From positions 1-39,555 of the forward strand of contig JADGER010000003.1 in NCBI GenBank assembly GCA_016744315.1: 39,555 bases of DNA, given 5' to 3'. The notes under the pieces were generated by a model. That model was not told where the DNA came from. It ran no database searches and saw nothing but the letters and a program-made list of their open reading frames with translations. This document shows positions 30,883 to 37,476 of the stretch, piece after piece (positions within the stretch are counted from its first letter, which is position 1; each line of letters starts with the position of its first letter). The stretch comes from Sulfurovaceae bacterium (lineage in GTDB: Bacteria > Campylobacterota > Campylobacteria > Campylobacterales > Sulfurovaceae). Both the position numbers and the translations under genes were made by a program.

Positions 30883-31985
30883 TTCTGCTCCAATATTAAC
30901 TTTATTGCATACTTTAACATTGGCTCAAATAGACTCAATGATTCTTTCACTTTTACCTTATAATCAATAATAGATTGTTGCACTGATTGTGAAGAACGAA
31001 TGATTGATGGTGAATATTTGACAATAAAAAGAGAATTTTCATCAAGGTTTAACTTATCAAGAAGAATATCTACAATATCATCAAGAGCATCATTGGCATA
31101 GTTATGATGTTTAGAAAAAGCATTTACAAATATACCATCTATCTCTATTTTTTTACTAAGGTTTTTATTGAGTTCATTAATCTCTTGAATAGTCACCTCT
31201 AAGCCCTCCACAGAAAACTCATCAGCTTCAGAAACCAATAGCACTTTATCCGATGCAAAAAGACTCATCTCCAAAGATAAACCAGAGTAGGGTGGTGTAT
31301 CGATAATGATATAGTCATAATCTTCTTTTATATAGTTAAGAATTTTATCCAAGATAGTATCTGGTCTATTGCTCATTCGCATAAGCTCTAACATCTTTGC
31401 TAATTTTATCTCTGATGGCAAGATATCCAAACTATAACTTTCATTCTCAAAATTAGAAAAAGTAACTATTTTATCTTTGATATAGGATTTCTCTATATCA
31501 TTATTGAGTTTAAATTGTTCAAATATAGATAGTATTGAACGGTTTTTATAAGATACTTTTTTGAAATACCTACTACTTTGAGCTTGTGAATCCATATCTA
31601 CAATCAAGACTTTTTGACCCAACTTTGCCAAAGCTACAGCGATATTGATAGTATTAGTTGTCTTTCCTACACCACCTTTTTGATTGGTTACTGTAATCAC
31701 TTGACAACGATGTGATGCAAAAGATTTAAGTATCTCTTTATTTAGCTCTTTTTGTAAAAAAGCCTCTTTATAGCTAATATTATCATCCAAACTATATTTA
31801 TTGATGATATTTCTATAAGCATAATCAATTAATAGCTCTGTTGTATAGTACCTTTTCCTATGCTCTCCTCCTGTAGTCACACATGGGATAATCTGACTAT
31901 TGAGAAGTATCTTAACCTTTTTTTCATTAACATTAACAAATGAAGCTATTTCATTAGATGAGTTAAATATTCTTGCATCATACAT
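30858..31985 (-). CDS. parA: ParA-family partition ATPase with N-terminal helix-turn-helix
   Basis: A 375-aa plasmid partition ATPase. Residues 1-60 resemble a MerR/excisionase-type DNA-binding domain (SSNEIASFVNVNEKKVKILL, GEHRKRYYTTELL), as in type Ia ParA proteins that repress their own promoter. The deviant Walker A motif KGGVGKTT lies near residue 104, VLIVDMDSQAQ follows, and IIIDTPPYSGLS is the Walker B region. The start ATG has AAGGG just upstream. It is divergent from the DUF697-exporter gene run and forms an operon with parB. Confidence 0.93.
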   Translation of the reverse strand: MYDARIFNSSNEIASFVNVNEKKVKILLNSQIIPCVTTGGEHRKRYYTTELLIDYAYRNIINKYSLDDNISYKEAFLQKELNKEILKSFASHRCQVITVTNQKGGVGKTTNTINIAVALAKLGQKVLIVDMDSQAQSSRYFKKVSYKNRSILSIFEQFKLNNDIEKSYIKDKIVTFSNFENESYSLDILPSEIKLAKMLELMRMSNRPDTILDKILNYIKEDYDYIIIDTPPYSGLSLEMSLFASDKVLLVSEADEFSVEGLEVTIQEINELNKNLSKKIEIDGIFVNAFSKHHNYANDALDDIVDILLDKLNLDENSLFIVKYSPSIIRSSQSVQQSIIDYKVKVKESLSLFEPMLKYAIKLILEQKKSNHTRD

Positions 31986-32338
31986 TTTAGCCCTTATTTT
32001 TATAACTTCTTCTATTTGAAGAAATTATGTTATTAGTAGAATTATATTTCATAAAATATTAATATATCTTTAAAATAGAAAAATACTAATATGAAAACTC
32101 CAAAATATAGTTATCTGAATTTGAAAAAGAGGCATTTTTAGAGATACCTACTCTATCTGCAGAGCTATTGAGTAGTTACAAATCTTTTTATTTTGTATAT
32201 TCTAATGCCTTTTTATAGTTACTCTTCTGTATAATAAAAGTTGTTTTTAAATTATAACTAAAAAAAGCAATCAAAAAAGTTTAAAATAGCTCTTTTTTGG
32301 TTATAGTTAGAAAAATATAAAATGAAAGTGAGGGAATT
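31986..32338. other. 353-nt divergent intergenic region between parA and the DUF697 genes
   Basis: It contains the inverted repeat near parA, a 35-codon open stretch at about 32,116-32,218 (+) reading EFEKEAFLEIPTLSAELL with no start codon (probably a gene fragment), and an imperfect inverted repeat at 32,251-32,268 / 32,289-32,307 (ATTATAACTAAAAAAAGC against GCTCTTTTTTGGTTATAGT) just before the first DUF697 gene. The last could be an operator or terminator. Promoters for both directions must lie here, but I could not pick one with confidence. Confidence 0.5.
32004..32026. promoter_or_regulatory. Short inverted repeat upstream of parA, candidate operator
   Basis: AACTTCTTC / GAAGAAATT (8 of 9 pairs, 5-nt spacer) lies about 20-40 nt before the parA start. 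A ParA with an N-terminal DNA-binding domain is expected to bind its own promoter region, which is the only reason to propose this site. Confidence 0.3.
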
Positions 32339-32893
32339 ATGATTATAAAAGATGAAAAAAGTGACGAAACTGTGGGTATTGAAAGTGAATCAGCTTCAAT
32401 AGAAAATGAAGAAATTGTGGATACTAAAAAGAGAGGTTTAGAGGCTTCTGCGATTATTAAAAATCACATGATGGCTTCGATGGGCTTTGGGGCTGTTCCT
32501 ATTCCTGTGGTGGATTTGATTGGTTTAACGGGAACTCAATTGAACATGCTTCGTAAATTATCTGCCCTTTATGGTCATACTTTTTCTGAAGAGTTAGCTA
32601 AAAAAGCGATTGCTTCTCTATTGGGTGCTGGATTAACTTTACCTATTGCTATGGGTCTGTCAAGTTTGGTTAAGATGATTCCTCTTATGGGTCAAACGGC
32701 TGGTATTGTCTCTTTGGTTACTACTGGGGCTGCTTCTACTTATGCCATTGGTAAAGTTTTTGTAAAACATTTTGAATCAGGTGGAGACTTCTTATCCTTC
32801 TCTTCTAAAAAATCTAAAAAAGAGTTTGAAGAAGAACTTGACAAAGGTAAAAATGAAGCTGCTAATTTAGATAAAAATAGTAAAGTAGCGTAA
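32339..32893 (+). CDS. DUF697-type membrane-associated protein, copy 1
   Basis: A 184-aa protein of unknown function. After an acidic N-terminus (residues 1-38), the core reads GFGAVPIPVVDLIGLTGTQ, MLRKLSALYGHTFSEELAKK and then two glycine-rich hydrophobic helices (LLGAGLTLPIAMGLSSLV and TAGIVSLVTTGAASTYAIG). This pattern is typical of the DUF697/YcjF-like domain, often found with GTPases or in inner-membrane proteins. The C-terminus is charged and helical. GAGGGAATT precedes the ATG. Copy 2 follows 314 nt downstream. It could be a membrane anchor or immunity-like partner of the exporter run; this is inference from position. Confidence 0.7.
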   Translation: MIIKDEKSDETVGIESESASIENEEIVDTKKRGLEASAIIKNHMMASMGFGAVPIPVVDLIGLTGTQLNMLRKLSALYGHTFSEELAKKAIASLLGAGLTLPIAMGLSSLVKMIPLMGQTAGIVSLVTTGAASTYAIGKVFVKHFESGGDFLSFSSKKSKKEFEEELDKGKNEAANLDKNSKVA

Positions 32894-32947
32894 CTTATAT
32901 AACTAAAGCTACGCACTTTAAAATAGCTAACCCTTTAAAACGATATA

Positions 32948-32993
32948 AAAATATAGCATATTTAGGGGTTAGCACCAAAATATGCTATATTTT
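32948..32993 (+). terminator. 16-bp perfect hairpin after DUF697 copy 1
   Basis: AAAATATAGCATATTT / AAATATGCTATATTTT with a 14-nt loop; the right arm ends in TTTT. This could be an intrinsic terminator separating copy 1 from the downstream genes, or a processing or stability element. Confidence 0.5.
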
Positions 32994-33035
32994 CGATGAT
33001 AAACTCTCAAAAATTAGAGAACTTTTGAATTGAAA

Positions 33036-33116
33036 TAGAGAAAAAACTCCTCCCCAAATAATCAAACTTCACCCAAGCAGATCTATCTCATAACCTGAGT
33101 TAGAGAAAAAACTCCT
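33036..33116 (+). repeat. Direct repeat TAGAGAAAAAACTCCT
   Basis: Two identical 16-nt copies at 33036-33051 and 33101-33116, 65 nt apart, upstream of DUF697 copy 2. They may be regulatory or the footprint of a short duplication. Confidence 0.6.
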
Positions 33117-33207
33117 TTCTTTACTAAAGAAGAATAGAAAAGTGGCAATGAATGAAGAAGATAAAAATAATGGAAAATATGTTAATATTGCAAATAAAGG
33201 AAACAAT

Positions 33208-33753
33208 ATGAAAAAAGAGACTGAAAGTGATACAACTGTGAAAGCTGAAAGTAAAGAAACTTCAACTAAGAATGAAGAAGTAATTGATGCAAAAAAAAGA
33301 GAAGCAGAGGCTTCTTCTATTATTAAGACTCATATGATGGTTTCTATTGGATTTGGGGCTGTTCCTATTCCTGTAGTGGATTTGATTGGTCTAACGGGAA
33401 CTCAATTGAACATGCTCCGTAAATTATCTGCCCTTTATGGTCATACTTTTTCTGAAGAGTTGGCTAAAAAAGCGATTGCTTCTCTATTGGGTGCTGGATT
33501 AACCTTACCTATTGCAATGGGTCTATCAAGTTTAGTCAAAATGGTTCCAATAATTGGTCAAACAGCGGGTATTGTCTCTTTAGCCACTACGGGTGCTGCT
33601 TCTACTTATGCTATGGGTAGAGTTTTTATTAAACATTTTGAATCTGGTGGTGATTTCTTAAGCTTCTCTTCTAAAAAAGCCAAAGATGAATTTGAGGAAG
33701 AACTTCAAAATGGTAAAAATGAAGCTGCTGATTTAAATACTAAAGTTGCTTAG
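33208..33753 (+). CDS. DUF697-type membrane-associated protein, copy 2
   Basis: Paralogue of the preceding gene with nearly identical core (GFGAVPIPVVDLIGLTGTQ, ALYGHTFSEELAKKAIASLL) and diverged acidic N-terminus. I place the start at the ATG at 33208 (MKKETESD), not the GTG at 33142 given by the ORF track. AAAGGAAACAAT precedes 33208, and this start aligns with that of copy 1, giving 181 aa. The stop TAG overlaps the GTG start of the exporter gene (TAGTG), so copy 2 and the exporter are translationally coupled, which ties this family functionally to export. Confidence 0.7.
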   Translation: MKKETESDTTVKAESKETSTKNEEVIDAKKREAEASSIIKTHMMVSIGFGAVPIPVVDLIGLTGTQLNMLRKLSALYGHTFSEELAKKAIASLLGAGLTLPIAMGLSSLVKMVPIIGQTAGIVSLATTGAASTYAMGRVFIKHFESGGDFLSFSSKKAKDEFEEELQNGKNEAADLNTKVA

Positions 33754-35393
33754 TGTTTGATGATTTAAAAGACTTTTTAAAAAGAGAAGGTGACTTCTCT
33801 TTTTGGCAAAATGTCATTTTTATGGGAGTAGTCACAGGAATTGCTAATGCTGGACTTTTAGCTGTTGTTAATAGTGCAGCTAAAGCCGTTGAGAATAATG
33901 GGTTAAACTATAGACTTTTTGCTATTTATATTGTAATTTTTTCAATTCTTTATTTGAGTAAACGATACTCTTTAATTAATGCTTCTCAAGAAGTAGAAAG
34001 AATAATAAAGAATGTTCGAGAGAGAATATCTAAAAAAGTTATACAGAGTGAACTTGTGACTATGGAAAAAATAGACTCTTCATCTATTTTTACACGACTT
34101 ACTAAAGATACATCAGTGATGTCACAATCTTCTTTTCAAATAACTAGTGCTGCTCAGAACATAATTATGCTCTTCTTTGCACTGATTTATATTGTAATTC
34201 TCTCTCCAGTCTCATTTTTTGTTATTCTTTTTGCTACGATTGTTATCGTGAGTATGTTTTTTTCTTTTACTAAAATAATGGATGAAGAGTTAACTAAAAT
34301 AGATAAGATTGAGGAAGGATTTATTAGTTCATTGAGTTCCATTGTGCATGGATTTAAAGAGTTAAAGATGAATTCAAAAAAAAGAGAAGACATCAACGAT
34401 GAACATAATATTCTTTTAACCCAATTTACTGATGCTAAAATTAAAAATAGTGCTCGGATAGTAACCGCTATTCTATATGGAGATATATTTGTATATACTT
34501 TATTAGGTTCTATAGTTTTTGTAGTGCCTCATCTAATCTACCAAGATAGTTCTACTGTTATTCAAGTAACAGCTATCACACTTTTTATTGTTGGACCATT
34601 TGAGGCAGTAATCAATGTAACTCCCCTAGTATCTAGAATTAATGTAGCCATTAATAATATGTATGACTTGGAGAGAAGTATAGATAGAGAAAGTAAAAAA
34701 ACTGTTATACTCGATAAGGATCTTGAGGTTATTGAGAACTTTAAGAACATTCAGCTTAAAAATGCAGAGTTTTATTATACAGATGAAGAGGGAAGTAAAC
34801 TCTTTGGAGTAGGACCCATTAATCTGAATATTAAACAAGGAGAGACCATTTTTATTGTGGGAGGAAATGGTAGTGGAAAATCTACCATTGTCAAAATGTT
34901 ATTGGGACTCTATTCTCCTAAACAAGGATCTATTTTTGTTAACAATGAGTTAATTGATGAATATAATCAACAATCATACAGAGATTTTTTTGCTATCATT
35001 TTAACAGATTTTCATCTTTTTGATAGATTCTATGGTTTAAAAGGGGTAGATAGAAAAGCTGTTAATAGATTGTTGATTGAGATGCAACTGCAAGAGAAAA
35101 CTAAATTTATAAATGGTAAATTTACCAATATTAAGCTGTCTACTGGTCAGAAAAAAAGAGTGGCTCTTATTTTATCAATTTTAGAAGATAAAGAAATTTA
35201 TGTTTTTGATGAATGGGCAGCTGATCAAGATCCTGAATTTAGAAAATATTTTTATACGAAAATATTGAAAAGATTAAAAGAGAATGGAAAAACAGTTATT
35301 GCTGTAACGCATGATGATGCTTACTTTGATGTAGCAGACAGAGTATTTAAAATGGATTATGGTAAAATGCTTCCATATAAAAAGGAAAATTAG
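33753..35393 (+). CDS. Cyclic-peptide-type ABC exporter (SyrD/PvdE/YojI family)
   Basis: A 546-aa half-transporter with fused membrane and ATPase domains. Six predicted membrane segments fall in residues ~15-300 (for example FWQNVIFMGVVTGIANAGLL and IIMLFFALIYIVIL). The nucleotide-binding domain has Walker A GGNGSGKST, a variant signature LSTGQKKR in place of LSGGQ, and Walker B EIYVFDEWAADQDPEFRKYF followed by VIAVTHDD. The DEWAADQDP block is characteristic of SyrD/PvdE-type exporters, which move nonribosomal peptides or siderophore precursors to the periplasm. The GTG start overlaps the stop of DUF697 copy 2. Most likely it exports the product of the NRPS genes in this window; this is inferred from family and proximity, with parAB lying between. 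Confidence 0.88.
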   Translation: MFDDLKDFLKREGDFSFWQNVIFMGVVTGIANAGLLAVVNSAAKAVENNGLNYRLFAIYIVIFSILYLSKRYSLINASQEVERIIKNVRERISKKVIQSELVTMEKIDSSSIFTRLTKDTSVMSQSSFQITSAAQNIIMLFFALIYIVILSPVSFFVILFATIVIVSMFFSFTKIMDEELTKIDKIEEGFISSLSSIVHGFKELKMNSKKREDINDEHNILLTQFTDAKIKNSARIVTAILYGDIFVYTLLGSIVFVVPHLIYQDSSTVIQVTAITLFIVGPFEAVINVTPLVSRINVAINNMYDLERSIDRESKKTVILDKDLEVIENFKNIQLKNAEFYYTDEEGSKLFGVGPINLNIKQGETIFIVGGNGSGKSTIVKMLLGLYSPKQGSIFVNNELIDEYNQQSYRDFFAIILTDFHLFDRFYGLKGVDRKAVNRLLIEMQLQEKTKFINGKFTNIKLSTGQKKRVALILSILEDKEIYVFDEWAADQDPEFRKYFYTKILKRLKENGKTVIAVTHDDAYFDVADRVFKMDYGKMLPYKKEN

Positions 35394-35394
35394 A

Positions 35395-36240
35395 ATGAGA
35401 TGGACATACCCTTTTTTATTATTATTAATAATGTTATTAGCACTTTTGGTTTTTTGGAAAAATATTGTAGTAACTATTAATGCAGGGGAAGGTGGAGTAT
35501 TATTTAAACGATGGGGTGGAACTGTAGTTGATAAAACTTATGAAGAAGGTCTTTACACCATTTTTCCTTGGGATATTTTAACCCCTTATAATTTAAGAGC
35601 GCAGCAAGAGAAACATGAGTTTGATGTTTTATCAAAGCAAGGCTTAACAATTCATTTGAAAATATCGATTCGTTTTCATCCAGATAAAGAGATGATAGGA
35701 ATATTGCATAAAAATATTGGTCCAGAATATTTAGAGTCAGTTGTTATTCCAGAGATAGAATCTGTAATTAGACGCTACTTTGGACAATTTAATGATGATG
35801 AACTCTATACCTCTAAAAAAGCTATCTTAGAGACTATATTAAATGATTCAACCAAACAGCTATCGGATAAGTTTATTATTTTAGAAGATCTTATTATCAG
35901 AAAGATGGAGTTTCCTTCAGCAATACAAGAGTCAATTCAAAACAAAATAACACAGTATCATAAATTTAAAGCGTATGAGTATAAAGTAGAACGAGAGCGA
36001 TTAGAGGCTAAAAGAAAAATAATAGAAGCAGAAGGTATTAGTCAATATAAAAATTTAATTTCTAAAAATATTACTCAAGAGTATTTACAGTGGGCAGGAA
36101 TTCAAGCTACCTTAGAACTTGCTAAATCTAACAATGCTAAAGTTGTGGTAATAGGCTCTTCAAAAGATGGCTTGCCGATTATTTTGAACAGTGATAGTCA
36201 GAGTGTTCCTTTAAAAAATAAAAATGAGAAGAGTCAATAG
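35395..36240 (+). CDS. SPFH/Band-7 (prohibitin/HflC-like) membrane-anchored protein
   Basis: A 281-aa protein. I start it at the ATG at 35395 (MRWTYPF), two bases after the exporter stop and preceded by AAAGGAAAAT; the ORF-track start 12 codons earlier lies inside the exporter. One N-terminal membrane segment (FLLLLIMLLALLVFW) precedes the SPFH domain (residues ~30-190): INAGEGGVLFKRWGG, GLYTIFPWDILTPYN and LTIHLKISIRFHP. A basic coiled region follows (YKVERERLEAKRKIIEAEG). Such proteins oligomerize into periplasm-facing scaffolds that organise membrane complexes. Its tight coupling to a peptide exporter suggests it surrounds or stabilises the transporter. Confidence 0.85.
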   Translation: MRWTYPFLLLLIMLLALLVFWKNIVVTINAGEGGVLFKRWGGTVVDKTYEEGLYTIFPWDILTPYNLRAQQEKHEFDVLSKQGLTIHLKISIRFHPDKEMIGILHKNIGPEYLESVVIPEIESVIRRYFGQFNDDELYTSKKAILETILNDSTKQLSDKFIILEDLIIRKMEFPSAIQESIQNKITQYHKFKAYEYKVERERLEAKRKIIEAEGISQYKNLISKNITQEYLQWAGIQATLELAKSNNAKVVVIGSSKDGLPIILNSDSQSVPLKNKNEKSQ

Positions 36241-36246
36241 TTAATA

Positions 36247-37467
36247 ATGGAAGAAAATACAAGAAAACAGAATCATTACTTCAGGAATACTTTTCTTTTT
36301 ATACCGTTCGTTCTGCTTGCACTTTTTATAAGTGATAGATTCCTTTTACAATCAGTAGATATGACTTTATTAAAAAAACAACGAAGTGAGTATCTTAGTA
36401 ATTTAGACAAAGACTCTCCTATTGAAATTGGTGTTGTTTGGCCTCTCTTTTTAGAAGAGGGAGATAATTATTTTAAAGAAGGTGTTCTATTTGCACTCAA
36501 AACCTTAAATAAAGATAAACTTTTAGGTAGAAAAATAGAAGCTATTTTCAGAGATGATGAAGGGGAAATAGAGAAGGCTAAAGTAATTGCCAGTGAGTTT
36601 GCAACGAATAAGAATATTGTGGCTGTCATTGCCCATGATGACATAACTTTAGCTATTCCTGCATCTATTACTTATGAATACAGTGGTATTATAATGATTT
36701 CTCCAGCTGTCTCTTCTCCTAACTTTACAAAAATTAACTTTGATTATATTTTCAGAAATACTCCTTCTGATATTATAATTGGTCAAGAGTTAGCAGTTAT
36801 GGCTAAGCGTTTAAATTTTAAAAAGATTGCAGTTGTTAATTCAAGAGAAACCTATGCTGAATCATTAAGTGAAGTTTTTATAGCACAATCCTTAAAAAGT
36901 AATTTAGATGTCATTTATAATAAGAAGTATAATAAAGGAGAAGCTGAGTTTTTAAAGATATTAAATACTTTATCTCCTCGTAGTAATTATTCCATCGATT
37001 ATGATGCAATATTTGTAGCAGGAAATGCAAAAGATGTTTCTCGGTTAATTAGTAAAGCCAGAGAAAAAGGTATTTATGCACCTTTTATAACAGGAGACTT
37101 ATTGGACTCTCCAGAACTCTTAAAGATTGGTAAAGATGCAGAGAATACTATTGTTGCAACTATCTATAACTCAGAACTAATTAGTGAAGAGCTACAAGAC
37201 TTTAAAATTAAATTTAAAAAAGAGTATAACATTCTTCCAGATACTTGGGCTATTCAAGGGTATGATGCAATGATGCTTTTAGCTGAAGCTATTAAAAATG
37301 CTCAATCATTAAATCCATCTCTAATTGCGAGTCAACTTAAATATATGAATAACTTTAAGAGTATTACAGGAACATACTCTTTAACCCCAAAGGGAGACAC
37401 CTTAAATAAAAAAGTCTATTTTAAAGTTGTTAAAAATAAAAAATTTGAATATATAAATATTGAATAA
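36247..37467 (+). CDS. Membrane-anchored LivK-type substrate-binding protein (Peripla_BP_6)
   Basis: A 406-aa protein with an N-terminal membrane anchor (LFIPFVLLALFISDRFLL, residues ~17-34) and no obvious lipobox or cleavage site. The periplasmic type-1 binding fold covers residues ~55-400: IEIGVVWPLF, FRDDEGEIEKAKVIASEF, MISPAVSSPNFT, FRNTPSD and GYDAMMLLAEAI, all typical of branched-chain amino-acid or amide binding proteins. No LivHMGF permease genes are nearby, so it may act as a sensor or as a partner of the exporter/SPFH complex. It lies 6 nt after the SPFH gene and 9 nt before the next gene. Confidence 0.85.
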   Translation: MEENTRKQNHYFRNTFLFIPFVLLALFISDRFLLQSVDMTLLKKQRSEYLSNLDKDSPIEIGVVWPLFLEEGDNYFKEGVLFALKTLNKDKLLGRKIEAIFRDDEGEIEKAKVIASEFATNKNIVAVIAHDDITLAIPASITYEYSGIIMISPAVSSPNFTKINFDYIFRNTPSDIIIGQELAVMAKRLNFKKIAVVNSRETYAESLSEVFIAQSLKSNLDVIYNKKYNKGEAEFLKILNTLSPRSNYSIDYDAIFVAGNAKDVSRLISKAREKGIYAPFITGDLLDSPELLKIGKDAENTIVATIYNSELISEELQDFKIKFKKEYNILPDTWAIQGYDAMMLLAEAIKNAQSLNPSLIASQLKYMNNFKSITGTYSLTPKGDTLNKKVYFKVVKNKKFEYINIE

Positions 37468-37476
37468 GGAATCTTT

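Larger units (their letters stand above)
32894..33207. other. 314-nt spacer between the two DUF697 genes with hairpin and direct repeats
   Basis: It holds a 16-bp perfect hairpin (32948-32993) and two copies of TAGAGAAAAAACTCCT (33036-33051 and 33101-33116). The hairpin loop (AGGGGTTAGC) is nearly complementary to GCTAACCCT just upstream, so two alternative structures could form. No gene is supported in it. Confidence 0.6.

Noticed and set aside
33142-33207. GTG start at 33142 (or ATG at 33148) for DUF697 copy 2
   Set aside because: The ATG at 33208 has a better ribosome-binding site and aligns with the start of copy 1.
34187-34838. Minus-strand ORFs opposite the exporter gene
   Set aside because: They overlap a strongly supported ABC transporter and show no family features.
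35359-35394. Upstream start for the SPFH gene given in the ORF track
   Set aside because: It lies inside the exporter gene; the ATG at 35395 has AAAGGA before it and leads directly into the membrane segment.
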